Counted from the first letter of the stretch, positions 1 to 7,856 are shown. The stretch: 19,052 nucleotides of DNA from an uncultured Dialister sp. (GCA_900543165.1 UQQQ01000042.1:1-19052), one strand, 5' to 3'. The notes: a model not told the origin generated them from the letters alone. Numbers and translations are program-made.

Positions 1-90
1 AGATAGTAATTATCGACAGTCAAATGAATTACCGAGGAAAACTTGACACTTACCCAGTCACTTCTCTCTCTATACGCCAATGGTCAATCA

Positions 91-99
91 TGCTATAAT
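91..99 (+). promoter_or_regulatory. Extended -10 promoter element of ppaC
   Basis: TGCTATAAT is a perfect -10 hexamer (TATAAT, 94-99) with the TG extension, 48 bases before the ppaC start. No good -35 box lies 16-18 bp upstream. The TTGACA at 43-48 is too far away to pair with it. An extended -10 can work without a strong -35. Confidence 0.6.
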
Positions 100-146
100 G
101 GGTAAGAATTTTATTGCATTTTGCATGGTAAAGGAGCATTTCAATC

Positions 147-1073
147 ATGAGCAAAGTTTACGTCATCGGACATAAATCCCCAGATACCGACAGCATCGCA
201 GCTGCGATTTCTTATTCCTACCTGAAGCAGCAGCAGGGCGTGGAAGCCGTCGCTGCCAGAGCGGGCGAACCGAATAAGGAAACCCGGTACGCGCTGGACT
301 ATTTCAAGGTGGAAGCACCGGAATACCTCGAAAAAGTCGAAGCCGGCACGAAGCTCATTCTTGTCGATCACAATGAATCCAAGCAGTGCGTCGATGGGGC
401 CAAAGAGGCCGATGTACTGGAACTCATTGACCATCATCGCATCGGTGACTTCGAAACCACGAATCCGATCTTCATCCTCGTCCGTCCGGTGGGCTGCGTG
501 AATACCGTCATCTGGGGTCTCTACAAGGCTGCTGGCGTAAAACCTTCTCAGGCTGTCGCTGGCATGATGCTTTCTGCAATCATCTCCGATACCATTCTCT
601 TCCGTTCCCCGACCACGACCGAAGAAGATAAGGTCGCAGTCAGAGAACTCGCAGAAATCGCCGGTCTCGACTATGAAAAGTACGGCATGGATATGCTGAA
701 AGCAGGCGCAGACATTTCCGACTACTCGGCAGAAAAACTCGCCGGCAACGATACCAAGGAATTCGAATCCGCTGGTAAGACCTTCAGCTGCGGACAGATC
801 TCCGTCATGGATCTCGCTCCGATCAATGCGAAGAAAGCAGATATCATGGCTGCTCTGGAAGCCACCAAGGCTGCCAAGGGCTATGCGGCTTCCTACCTCA
901 TGGTGACGGATATCCTCGCAGAAGACACCTATCTGTGGTTCACCTCCGGCGCAGAAGAGGCAGCAGAAAAAGCCTTCGGCAAAAAAGCAGAAAACGGCGC
1001 TGTCTATCTGCCGAAAGTCATGTCCCGCAAAAAACAGGTCGCTCCATTCCTTCTGAAGGCTTACGCTGAATAA
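147..1073 (+). CDS. ppaC: Manganese-dependent inorganic pyrophosphatase (family II, DHH)
   Basis: Cytosolic enzyme that hydrolyses pyrophosphate to two phosphates, pulling biosynthetic reactions forward. The 308 residues match the usual length of family II enzymes. The N-terminal DHH domain carries the metal-ligand motifs HKSPDTDS (His9, Asp13, Asp15), DHNE (Asp74), DHH (95-97) and Asp148 in SDT, at nearly the same positions as in Bacillus PpaC. The C-terminal DHHA2 domain ends with the substrate-binding SRKKQ motif (293-297). The start is fixed by AAAGGAG at 130-136, ten bases before the ATG. It is a single-gene transcription unit: it has its own extended -10 promoter and a terminator at 1090-1126. 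A long antisense open frame over the gene is a shadow. Confidence 0.97.
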   Translation: MSKVYVIGHKSPDTDSIAAAISYSYLKQQQGVEAVAARAGEPNKETRYALDYFKVEAPEYLEKVEAGTKLILVDHNESKQCVDGAKEADVLELIDHHRIGDFETTNPIFILVRPVGCVNTVIWGLYKAAGVKPSQAVAGMMLSAIISDTILFRSPTTTEEDKVAVRELAEIAGLDYEKYGMDMLKAGADISDYSAEKLAGNDTKEFESAGKTFSCGQISVMDLAPINAKKADIMAALEATKAAKGYAASYLMVTDILAEDTYLWFTSGAEEAAEKAFGKKAENGAVYLPKVMSRKKQVAPFLLKAYAE

Positions 1074-1089
1074 GAAATTTGATTGCATG

Positions 1090-1126
1090 AAAGCCCATAG
1101 TGACGGAAGTCATGTGGGCTTTTTTT
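1090..1126 (+). terminator. Rho-independent terminator of ppaC
   Basis: AAGCCCA...TGGGCTT outer stem plus a GTGAC/GTCAT inner stem around GGAA, with one bulge, followed by seven T. It lies 16 bases after the ppaC stop. Confidence 0.88.
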
Positions 1127-1135
1127 ATAGGAAAC

Positions 1136-1259
1136 AGGTTCAACGGGTTGTGGTGCGGCGCATAAATCATTTGAAGCGCCGCGAAGTATTCTATGATAAA
1201 GTATGGGGCGCTATATGAATCGTGCACCCCTTCCATAACCTGTTGAACCCGTTGAACCT
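1136..1259. repeat. Family B palindromic repeat, copy 1, with 14-bp inverted ends
   Basis: The arms 1136-1149 (AGGTTCAACGGGTT) and 1246-1259 (AACCCGTTGAACCT) are exact reverse complements. Inside lies the hairpin GCGGCGC (1155-1161) / GCGCCGC (1176-1182), preceded by GTGGT. The right end continues as near-tandem TTGAACC units (1243-1266). The same core recurs at 3589-3615 (inverted) and 14612-14638. It fills most of the ppaC-pcrA gap. It carries no ORF, so it resembles a small non-autonomous repeat or MITE. Confidence 0.7.
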
Positions 1260-1295
1260 TTGAACCCATTCCTGACAGTAATAAAAGGAAAACGA

Positions 1296-3512
1296 ATGAA
1301 CAACTACTTAGACACTTTGAATCCCCGGCAGCGCGAGGCGGTCGAGACGGTGAAGGGGCCTGTGCTCATCATGGCGGGCGCCGGATCCGGCAAGACGAAA
1401 GCCCTGACCTGCCGCATCGCATACATGCTTGAGCAGGGAATCTATCCGAATGAAATCCTCGCGATCACTTTCACGAATAAGGCGGCGCAGGAAATGAGAG
1501 AACGTGTACACAATCTGGTGGGCCCTGCTGCGGACCGCATCTGGATGTACACCTTTCATTCCTTTGCCGCGCGCTTCCTTCGCCGCGAGATCGCCTCCTA
1601 TCCGCCTTATACAGACCGCTTCACCATTTATGACTCCGATGACTCGAAGACGCTGGTGAAAAACTGCCTGAAGGAGCTGAATCTGGATGATAAGCAGTTC
1701 CAGCCGAATGCGATGCAGAACCGGATCTCCTCGGCGAAGAACCAGCTGATCGATCCGAAGAAGTACAGAGAGTTGGCGGGGAGCAATTTCTTCAATCAGA
1801 AAGCAGCAGATGTATATGAGCTCTATGACAAGCATATGAAGGAGAACAATGCCCTCGACTTCGATGATCTCTTATATATCACGACGAAGCTGCTCTCCAT
1901 CGAGACGATCCGCAAGCGCTGGCAGGACAGATTTCACTATATTCTGATCGATGAATATCAGGATACGAACCATGCACAGTACCTGATGGCCAAGTACATC
2001 GCAGGGAAGACGCAGAATATCTGTGCGGTCGGTGATGCGGACCAGAGCATTTATTCCTGGCGCGGAGCGGATCTTCGGAATATCATGGATTTCCAGAAGG
2101 ACTATCCGAAGGCAAAGCTCATCAAGCTCGAGCAGAACTATCGCTCGACGCAGACGATCCTGGATGCGGCGAATGCGGTGATCCAGAACAATCCGGACCG
2201 CCCGTCGAAGCGTCTGTGGACGGAGAACAATGCCGGTACGCATCTCAAACACTACACCGCGATCGATGAACATGCGGAAGCGAATTTCATCATCGAAACC
2301 ATGCAGAAAGAGCATACGGAAAAGCACCGCCCATATGGCGATATGGCAGTCCTCTACCGCATGAATGCCCAGTCGCGTGTCATCGAAGAAGCACTCGTCA
2401 GACGCGGCATCGGCTATACGATGGTCGGCGGGACGCGCTTCTACGATCGCGCGGAAATCCGCGACATGCTGGCCTATCTGAAGGTCATCAATAATTTCAA
2501 GGATAATATCAGCCTTATGCGCATCATCAATACGCCGAAGCGCGGTATCGGGGGTACGACGGTCCAGAAGCTCCTGGACTATGCCAATGCCGGCGGCATG
2601 TCGATGTTCGAAGGCATCATGGGCATCGAGGGCAGCGGGCTTTCTTCTGCCACGCAGCTGAAACTCACGAATTTCTCCGCGATGATTTTTGATTTCCTGA
2701 ATGCGTCCACGGAAATGAATGTGTTCGAGCTGATTCAGAAGGTCATGACTGATACGAAGTATCTAGCGCAGCTGCAGGAAAGCAAGGATCCGCAGGCGCA
2801 GAGCCGTGAGGAAAACCTGGGCGAGCTCCTCTCTGTCGCGAAAGACTTCATCACCGAGCAGCCGGAAGGCGGACTTCCGGAATTTCTTGAAAAGGTTGCT
2901 CTCGTGAATGATGTCGACTCCTATGAAGGGGAAGATGACCGTGTCACGCTGATGACCATCCACAGCGCGAAGGGGCTGGAATTCCCGCTCGTCTTCCTGC
3001 CGGGCATGGATGAAGGTATTTTCCCGGGTGTCCGTTCCTTCATGGAGCCGGCGGCTCTCGAGGAAGAGCGCCGCCTCTGCTACGTGGCGATCACGCGCGC
3101 GAAGGAAGAGCTCTATATGTCCAATGCCCACATGCGTACCATGTACGGCAAGATCAATTCATACATGCCGAGCCGTTTCATCGAGGAAATCCCGCCGGAT
3201 CTTGTGGATAAGGTCATCACGGAAGAAGAACGCGAACGCGTGCATTTTGAGGAGAGAAGCCGCAATGAAAGAGCGAGCCGCTTCGCCCTCTCACAAGCCT
3301 CCTCTCCCGTGAAGAAACTGAAGACGAACGCGGTGAGCGCACGCTATGACTGGCAGGTCGGTGATACCGCCGTCCATACCATGTGGGGCAAAGGCAAGGT
3401 CGTCTCTGTCACAGGCAGCGGGAAGAAGATGATCCTGAAAATCGAATTCCCGGGGAATAAGATGAGAAGCCTCATGGTGGCATTTGCGCCGATCACGAAG
3501 GGAAATGAGTGA
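1296..3512 (+). CDS. pcrA: ATP-dependent DNA helicase PcrA (UvrD/Rep superfamily 1A)
   Basis: 3'-5' SF1 helicase used in nucleotide excision repair, rolling-circle replication and removal of RecA from DNA. The 738 residues from this start match Bacillus PcrA closely. Visible motifs in order: Q-motif region LNPRQREAV, Walker A AGAGSGKT (27-34), TFTNKAAQEM (Ia), Walker B/motif II DEYQD (219-223), motif III GDADQSIYSWRGA (246-258), motif IV QNYRS (280-284), motif V TIHSAKGLEF and motif VI YVAITRAK. The last ~53 residues (WQVGDTAVHTMWGKGKVV onward) are the Tudor-like RNA polymerase-binding tail of PcrA. I chose the ATG at 1296 because AAAAGGAA (1283-1290) precedes it. An in-frame ATG at 1260 would add 12 residues from inside the repeat and has no ribosome binding site. 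ligA follows 242 bp downstream, a common PcrA-LigA pairing. Confidence 0.97.
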   Translation: MNNYLDTLNPRQREAVETVKGPVLIMAGAGSGKTKALTCRIAYMLEQGIYPNEILAITFTNKAAQEMRERVHNLVGPAADRIWMYTFHSFAARFLRREIASYPPYTDRFTIYDSDDSKTLVKNCLKELNLDDKQFQPNAMQNRISSAKNQLIDPKKYRELAGSNFFNQKAADVYELYDKHMKENNALDFDDLLYITTKLLSIETIRKRWQDRFHYILIDEYQDTNHAQYLMAKYIAGKTQNICAVGDADQSIYSWRGADLRNIMDFQKDYPKAKLIKLEQNYRSTQTILDAANAVIQNNPDRPSKRLWTENNAGTHLKHYTAIDEHAEANFIIETMQKEHTEKHRPYGDMAVLYRMNAQSRVIEEALVRRGIGYTMVGGTRFYDRAEIRDMLAYLKVINNFKDNISLMRIINTPKRGIGGTTVQKLLDYANAGGMSMFEGIMGIEGSGLSSATQLKLTNFSAMIFDFLNASTEMNVFELIQKVMTDTKYLAQLQESKDPQAQSREENLGELLSVAKDFITEQPEGGLPEFLEKVALVNDVDSYEGEDDRVTLMTIHSAKGLEFPLVFLPGMDEGIFPGVRSFMEPAALEEERRLCYVAITRAKEELYMSNAHMRTMYGKINSYMPSRFIEEIPPDLVDKVITEEERERVHFEERSRNERASRFALSQASSPVKKLKTNAVSARYDWQVGDTAVHTMWGKGKVVSVTGSGKKMILKIEFPGNKMRSLMVAFAPITKGNE

Positions 3513-3705
3513 CAAGTGACTGGTGACTAGGGACTAGTAGCTAGGGATTAGGTTTGTGATACGAGAAAAAACGCTAGTTTCAAACACCGCGGCACTTCTG
3601 ATTTTTATGCGCCGCACCAACACTTCTCACTTCTAACTGACGAGAGGAGCTTTCATCCCCAATCAAGAGGTAGCACGCCCCGTGGGCTAACCCTGAACCC
3701 TAAAT
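3509..3705. repeat. Family B composite repeat, copy 2 (inverted), with GTGACTAG tract
   Basis: The left arm (3509-3551) is a degenerate tandem of GTGAC-TAG-like units and GGGATTAGG, and it starts within the last codons of pcrA. The core hairpin GCGGCAC (3589-3595) / GCGCCGC (3609-3615) reads on the minus strand with the same flanks as copy 3 (TTAGAAGTGAGAAGTGTT then GGTGCGGCGCA). The right arm (3687-3705, CTAACCCTGAACCCTAAAT) is a degenerate inverse of the left. The rest of the pcrA-ligA gap holds no gene and no clear terminator or promoter. Confidence 0.6.
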
Positions 3706-3754
3706 CATCCATATTTTCCTGATTATTAGTCAGTTTCTTTAAACGAGGATATCT

Positions 3755-5752
3755 ATGGTACCGGAAGACATCAAAGAACAAGCAGAGAAACTCAAGAAAG
3801 AACTCCGCCATCACAGCTACCTGTACTATGTGCTGGACCGGCCGGAGATCTCAGATTTTGAATTCGATCACATGTACCGCGAGCTGGTGGATCTGGAAAA
3901 ACAGTATCCCGAGCTGGTGACGCCGGACTCCCCGACGCAGCGTGTCGGCGGGAAAGCGTCCGATGATTTCCAGAAAGTCCGCTTCAGAAAGCCGATGCTC
4001 TCGCTGGCGAATGCGTTCAACGCGGACGAGCTTCGTGATTTTGACCGCCGCGTGAAGGCGGGGCTAGGCACAGACCATGTGGAGTACATCACGGAGCTGA
4101 AGATCGACGGGCTTTCCATGAATCTCATTTATGAGAACGGCAGCCTCGTCCAAGGCCTGACACGCGGGGATGGCCGTGTGGGGGAAGATGTGACGGCGAA
4201 TGTGAAGACCATTCACACCATCCCTCTCTATATAGAGAATGCGCCGCCTTATCTGGAAGTCCGCGGCGAGGTGTACATGCCGCGGAAATCCTTCATCGCG
4301 CTGAATGAAGCGCGGGATGAGGCAGGCATCATGCCCTTTGCGAATTGCCGCAATGCGGCGGCAGGCTCCCTGCGCCAGCTCGATCCCCATGTGACGGCAT
4401 CAAGAAATCTGGCCTTTTTCGCCTATGCACTCGGAGACATCGAGGGCATGGAGATCAAAAGCCAGGAGGAACTGCTGAAAAAGCTCTCCGATTTCCACTT
4501 TCAGGTGAATCCGAACTATCGGAAATGGAGCTCCATCGAAGGGGTCATCGAAGGGGTGAACGAGTGGGAACTAAAGCGGCATGACCTCGGCTATGATACC
4601 GACGGCATGGTCATCAAGGTGAATGATTTCAGCGAGCAGCGTGCGCTGGGAGCGACCGTCAAGGATCCGAAGTGGGCGATGGCTTACAAATATCCGCCGG
4701 AAGAAGCCGAGACACGCATCGAGAAGATCGTCGTCACAATGGGGCGAACAGGCGTGCTGACACCATCGGCGGATCTCACGCCGGTGCATCTTGCGGGGAC
4801 GACTGTGAAGCGCGCGACGCTGCACAATCTGGACTTCATCCGAGAGAAAGACATCCGCGAAGGAGACTATGTTCTCATCTACAAGGCCGGTGAAATCATA
4901 CCGGAAGTGGCCAAGGTCTTGAAGGAGAAGCGAAACGGCACGGAGGTGCCTTTCGAGATGCCTGCGGTCTGTCCTGTCTGCGGAGGCCCAGTCAGCCGCG
5001 TCGAGGGCGAAGCGGCATTCCGCTGCACGAATCCGGAATGCGGCGGTGTCGTTCGTGAGAAGCTCATTCACTTTGCTTCCCGCGATGCGATGAATATCGA
5101 CGGCATGGGGCCCTCCGTCGTGGATAGCCTGATCGCCTATCATCTTGTGAATGATCCCGCCGATTTCTATACCCTGAAACAGGAAGATATCGAGCAGATC
5201 GAGCGCATGGGGGAAAAGAGCGCGCAGAATCTCATCGCCGCTATTGCGGACAGCAAGGGGCGGGGGCTTGCGAAGCTGCTCTTCGGGCTGGGTGTCCGTT
5301 TCCTCGGTGAAAAAGGGGCGGAGCTCATCGCGAAGCGTTACCATACCATGAGCGCGCTCATGGAAGCCGACGCGAGCGATATACAGGAGACGGAAGGCAT
5401 CGGCAAAGTCATCGCAGGCAGCCTCTTCGACTATCTGCATGACATGAAGCACCTCATGATCATCGATAAGCTCCGCAATGCCGGCGTCTCGATGGAGGAA
5501 ATCGAAGAAGAACATACGGGCGGCGCTTTCGAAGGGGAGATGGTCGTACTGACCGGCAAGCTCACCCGCATGGGCCGCCGTGAGGCTTCGGATCTCATCA
5601 AGCGGCAGGGCGGCGATACCCAGAGCTCTGTCACGAATAAGACCACACTAGTCGTTGCCGGAGAGGATGCGGGTAGCAAACTGGAAAAAGCCAGGGCCAA
5701 AGGCATCCCGGTGATCGATGAAGAAGAATTCCTGAAACGAGCAGGACAGTAA
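3755..5752 (+). CDS. ligA: NAD-dependent DNA ligase LigA
   Basis: Seals nicks with NAD+ during lagging-strand synthesis and repair. The 665 residues are full length (about 670 in other bacteria). Domains in order: Ia with HHSYLYYVLDRPEISDFEFD (20-39); adenylation domain with the nucleophile Lys116 in ELKIDG (114-119) and EVRGEVYMP; OB fold (about 320-400) containing MGRTG and the KRATLHN motif; a four-Cys zinc finger (CPVC...CTNPEC); helix-hairpin-helix repeats with the E(R/T)MGEKSA-type motifs; and a C-terminal BRCT domain from about 595 (MVVLTGKL, LVVAGEDAGSKLEKA). The start is supported by ACGAGGA at 3743-3749. It is probably co-transcribed with the isomerase gene 46 bp downstream, since no terminator separates them. 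Confidence 0.98.
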   Translation: MVPEDIKEQAEKLKKELRHHSYLYYVLDRPEISDFEFDHMYRELVDLEKQYPELVTPDSPTQRVGGKASDDFQKVRFRKPMLSLANAFNADELRDFDRRVKAGLGTDHVEYITELKIDGLSMNLIYENGSLVQGLTRGDGRVGEDVTANVKTIHTIPLYIENAPPYLEVRGEVYMPRKSFIALNEARDEAGIMPFANCRNAAAGSLRQLDPHVTASRNLAFFAYALGDIEGMEIKSQEELLKKLSDFHFQVNPNYRKWSSIEGVIEGVNEWELKRHDLGYDTDGMVIKVNDFSEQRALGATVKDPKWAMAYKYPPEEAETRIEKIVVTMGRTGVLTPSADLTPVHLAGTTVKRATLHNLDFIREKDIREGDYVLIYKAGEIIPEVAKVLKEKRNGTEVPFEMPAVCPVCGGPVSRVEGEAAFRCTNPECGGVVREKLIHFASRDAMNIDGMGPSVVDSLIAYHLVNDPADFYTLKQEDIEQIERMGEKSAQNLIAAIADSKGRGLAKLLFGLGVRFLGEKGAELIAKRYHTMSALMEADASDIQETEGIGKVIAGSLFDYLHDMKHLMIIDKLRNAGVSMEEIEEEHTGGAFEGEMVVLTGKLTRMGRREASDLIKRQGGDTQSSVTNKTTLVVAGEDAGSKLEKARAKGIPVIDEEEFLKRAGQ

Positions 5753-5798
5753 AATAAGAAATGGGGCAGCACCCTTCCGCTAAAAAAGGAGAATCATC

Positions 5799-6224
5799 AT
5801 GAGCAACACGAACAAAAAAGTCCAAGTCCACTACGAAGGTACCTTTAACGACGGCACGAAGTTTGATTCTTCGTATGACAGAGGCGATCCGATCGAATTC
5901 CTCTGCGGCGCCGGTCAGATGATCAAAGGCTTCGATGAAGCGGTCAAGGATATGGCAGTCGGAGAAATCAAGAATATCCACCTCATGCCGGAGGAAGCAT
6001 ACGGCATGCCGGATCCGGATAACATCCTGACCATCGAGCAGAAGCAGATGCCGGGATCCGAAGAGCTGGAAGTCGGCGAAAAAGTTTACCTTTCCGGCCC
6101 GATGGGACAGCGTTTCCCTGTCAAGGTCACTGCCAAGACCGATACGACCATCACCTTTGATGCGAATCATGAAATGGCAGGCATGGAGCTGAATTTCAAG
6201 ATCGAGCTCGTTTCTGTCGGCTGA
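5799..6224 (+). CDS. FKBP-type peptidyl-prolyl cis-trans isomerase, SlyD-like
   Basis: Cytosolic proline isomerase and chaperone; no signal peptide is present. The 141 residues contain the FKBP start VQVHYEGTFNDGTKFDSSY (8-26) and GAGQMIKGFDEAVKDM (37-52). An insert-in-flap chaperone domain follows (about 70-120, from PEEAYGMPDPDNI), and the protein closes with the SlyD signature FDANHEMAGMELNFKIELV (120-138). The His/Cys-rich metal-binding tail of E. coli SlyD is absent, so nickel delivery is not supported. The ribosome binding site AAAGGAG (5785-5791) precedes the ATG. It is the last gene of the pcrA-ligA direction and ends at a very strong terminator. Confidence 0.93.
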   Translation: MSNTNKKVQVHYEGTFNDGTKFDSSYDRGDPIEFLCGAGQMIKGFDEAVKDMAVGEIKNIHLMPEEAYGMPDPDNILTIEQKQMPGSEELEVGEKVYLSGPMGQRFPVKVTAKTDTTITFDANHEMAGMELNFKIELVSVG

Positions 6225-6235
6225 TCTTTCTATGC

Positions 6236-6282
6236 AAAAAAGCCAGTGGGTGTGAATATGTTTTCACACCCACTGGCTTTTT
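6236..6282. terminator. Bidirectional terminator between the FKBP and LysM genes
   Basis: Perfect 20-bp stem: the 5' arm 6237-6256 (starting AAAAAGCCAGTGGG) pairs with the 3' arm 6263-6282, and the loop is TATGTT. It is A-tract-first and T-tract-last, so it works on both strands. It serves the FKBP gene (+) and probably the convergent LysM gene (-), although the family A palindrome lies in between. Confidence 0.93.
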
Positions 6283-6291
6283 GATTGTCTG

Positions 6292-6342
6292 CCAGGGAAA
6301 CGCTGATTCAATCGTTGTCCGAATGAATCAGTGTTTCCCTGG
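6292..6342. repeat. Family A repeat, short palindromic form
   Basis: A 51-base near-perfect palindrome. The left arm CCAGGGAAACGCTGATTCA is continued by ATCG, and the right arm is its reverse complement apart from one G.T wobble and one mismatch, around a TTGTC loop. Its halves match the outer ends of the long copy at 18791-18905, so this looks like a derivative with the middle deleted. It has no T-tract. Confidence 0.75.
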
Positions 6343-6360
6343 ATCTTGCCGCTCGGTGGA

Positions 6361-6630
6361 TCACTCTTTGACGGCAGGGAGCTTCAGCTGGCTGCCCGGT
6401 GTCAGTATGCATGCATCCCCCAGATGATTCAGCTGCTGCACTTCATAGATGTATTTTCGCACATCCATGCGATCATCGACTTTCTTTGCTGCTATATCCC
6501 AGAGCGTATCATTGTCCTGTACAGTCACGATCTCATACGTCTCTTCGCCGGCCATACTGTCTGCATTGACATTCCAGCCACATAAAAGAATGGCTGCGAT
6601 CAGAATCATTACGGCTTTTCTCATGGACAT
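6361..6630 (-). CDS. Small LysM-domain membrane or secreted protein (YneA-like architecture)
   Basis: 89 residues from the chosen start. A hydrophobic signal/anchor segment (about 4-20, MRKAVMILIAAILLCGW) is followed by a single LysM domain (about 33-85; YEIVTVQDNDTLWDIA, ending LTPGSQLKLP), which binds peptidoglycan glycans. One N-terminal membrane segment plus one C-terminal LysM is the layout of the SOS cell-division inhibitor YneA, but many wall proteins look alike and lexA is not adjacent. I chose the ATG at 6630 because GGAGG precedes it by four bases. An in-frame ATG at 6666 lies right after a TATAAT box (6674-6679), where transcription would only begin, and gives an odd charged leader. 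The gene is convergent with the FKBP gene. Confidence 0.8.
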   Translation of the reverse strand: MSMRKAVMILIAAILLCGWNVNADSMAGEETYEIVTVQDNDTLWDIAAKKVDDRMDVRKYIYEVQQLNHLGDACILTPGSQLKLPAVKE

Positions 6631-6673
6631 CAATCCTCCATTCCATCGGTCTTTTCGCCCGTTCATCTCTGAA

Positions 6674-6711
6674 ATTATATTACTTCATGGAAAAGGGGCG
6701 AACAAGAGAAC
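6674..6711 (-). promoter_or_regulatory. Promoter of the LysM gene with a GTTC-N4-GTTC motif
   Basis: On the minus strand a perfect TATAAT (6674-6679) lies 43 bases before the chosen start codon. The -35 region has no consensus hexamer but holds the direct repeat GTTC-N4-GTTC (6700-6711), which could be an operator. The -10 box is direct observation; the operator is a guess. Confidence 0.5.
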
Positions 6712-6913
6712 ACCAGATTAGAAATTCGGGGAGCATATATTTGGGGTTTCGTGCCACAGCTATCCGATGAAGCAGACGGGACGCGGTTATACGATAGCGT
6801 TTTCTGATCCTCCGGATTCCCACTCGGCGCGGTATGCCCGATGAAAATTCCCACTGGTGGGCGGCCTTCGCGGGAAAGCAGCCATGATTTTCCCACTTGG
6901 TCACCAATCCAAA

Positions 6914-6942
6914 TTGACTATGTTCCTGCAAAATGCTAGTAT
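6914..6942 (+). promoter_or_regulatory. Promoter of prpC (and perhaps the prkC operon)
   Basis: TTGACT (6914-6919), a 17-bp spacer and the extended -10 TGCTAGTAT (TAGTAT 6937-6942). Transcription would begin near 6949, giving an untranslated leader of about 165 bases before prpC. Confidence 0.7.
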
Positions 6943-7051
6943 TAGTACAAATCTTATTTCACTCTTTTTGCTGCGTCTTTAGGAAGCAGGAAAGAGGATT
7001 TCAAGGAAGACACAGGGATGGAGCTCTTCATCACGCTGCGTCTTCTAAGGA

Positions 7052-7091
7052 AAATACGGATCGGATCAATGCCCGATCGGAGTCCGTATTT
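7052..7091 (+). other. Leader hairpin upstream of prpC
   Basis: AAATACGGA (7052-7060) pairs with TCCGTATTT (7083-7091). The inner TCGGATC / GATCGGA stem has one mismatch and one bulge, and the loop is AATGCCC. The hairpin ends 22 bases before the prpC start and lacks a T-tract. It is more likely a structural leader element than a terminator. Confidence 0.45.
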
Positions 7092-7113
7092 CCCTGGATA
7101 AGACAGGCAGGGT

Positions 7114-7842
7114 ATGATACTTACTTACGGGGAATCAAAAGTCGGTCTGGTGCGGAAGGTCAATGAGGATGCGATCTCGCTCTCTGTACCAGATGTATAT
7201 CTTCTGGCCGATGGCATGGGCGGCTATGATGGCGGGCAGCTTGCCAGCCGTCTTGCTGTTTCTGCTGCAGAAGATTTTTTCCGGAGAAAATGCGAAGAAA
7301 CGGTATCGGAAGCGCTCATGAAAGAGGCCGTACTGGCAGCGAATGATGCGATCCTCGCTGAAAAGGTGAAGACACCGTCACTCTCTTCGATGGGGACGAC
7401 GATGGTCGCCTGCGCCTTTTCTAAGGGGCAGGTCTTCTGGGCGCATGTGGGAGACAGCCGCCTCTATGTCTGGCAGGATGGCAGTCTCTCCCAAGTGACG
7501 GTGGATCACTCCTTCGTGATGCAGCTGGTGGCAGAAGGTAAGATTTCCAAAGAGGAAATGCGTCTGCACCCCAGAAAGAATGAGATCACGCGTGCGGTCG
7601 GTATCGAGCGGCCCCTCTCGGTGGATACGGGATGCTTTCCTGTGAGCGAGGGGACGCTGCTCCTCCTCTGCAGCGATGGCCTTTCCGGCATGGTCGAGGA
7701 CGAGACACTCTCACGCGTGATCGGAGAGAGCCCCCTGCGTGAGCAGAAAGACATAGACGCGCTGGGCAGAAGGCTGATGGAGCTGGTCTATGCCGCCGGC
7801 GCAAAGGATAATGTGTCGGTCATTCTGGCACTTTTTGCATGA
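7114..7842 (+). CDS. prpC: PP2C-type Ser/Thr protein phosphatase PrpC (Stp)
   Basis: Cytosolic Mn/Mg-dependent phosphatase that reverses phosphorylation by the PASTA kinase encoded just downstream. The 242 residues match the bacterial PrpC/Stp family. Motifs: VRKVNEDAI (metal Asp/Glu region, near 13-21), LLADGMGGYDGG, SSMGTTMV, AHVGDSRLY, VTVDHSF, RAVG, LLCSDGLSGMVED and the final KDNVSVIL. The start sits at the usual distance (about 15 residues) before the NED motif. Its ribosome binding site (AGGCAGGG) is close and weak, so initiation may be modest. A short terminator lies between it and prkC. The phosphatase-kinase-RsgA-Rpe order is widespread in Bacillota. Confidence 0.95.
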   Translation: MILTYGESKVGLVRKVNEDAISLSVPDVYLLADGMGGYDGGQLASRLAVSAAEDFFRRKCEETVSEALMKEAVLAANDAILAEKVKTPSLSSMGTTMVACAFSKGQVFWAHVGDSRLYVWQDGSLSQVTVDHSFVMQLVAEGKISKEEMRLHPRKNEITRAVGIERPLSVDTGCFPVSEGTLLLLCSDGLSGMVEDETLSRVIGESPLREQKDIDALGRRLMELVYAAGAKDNVSVILALFA

Positions 7843-7856
7843 GAACGGAGGAAGGG

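Larger units (their letters stand above)
6712..7113. other. Gene-free divergent region between the LysM gene and prpC
   Basis: About 400 bp between two divergently transcribed genes. The short open frames on both strands have no ribosome binding site or recognisable protein features, so I treat them as chance. What I can support is the prpC promoter (6914-6942) and a leader hairpin (7052-7091). The part from 6712 to about 6910 holds nothing I recognise beyond short inverted bits such as TTCCCACTGGTGGG. Confidence 0.5.

Noticed and set aside
141..1088. 315-codon minus-strand frame across ppaC
   Set aside because: It mirrors the conserved pyrophosphatase gene and shows no domain, signal or start site.
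1260..1295. Upstream ATG of pcrA adding 12 residues
   Set aside because: It lies at the end of repeat copy 1 and lacks a Shine-Dalgarno site; the ATG at 1296 has one and gives the normal PcrA N-terminus.
3509..3551. GTGACTAG units considered as a CRISPR or iteron array
   Set aside because: The units are 7-9 bases long, degenerate, without spacers, and no cas or replication gene is nearby.
4571..5515. 314-codon minus-strand frame across ligA
   Set aside because: Shadow of ligA; Arg/His-rich composition without recognisable motifs.
6675..6931. Minus-strand frames of 73 and 83 codons between the LysM gene and prpC
   Set aside because: They overlap each other in different frames, have no ribosome binding site, and cover the promoter regions of the two flanking genes.
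6933..7166. Plus-strand frame of 77 codons before prpC
   Set aside because: It starts inside the -10 box of the promoter at 6914-6942 and runs into prpC in another frame.
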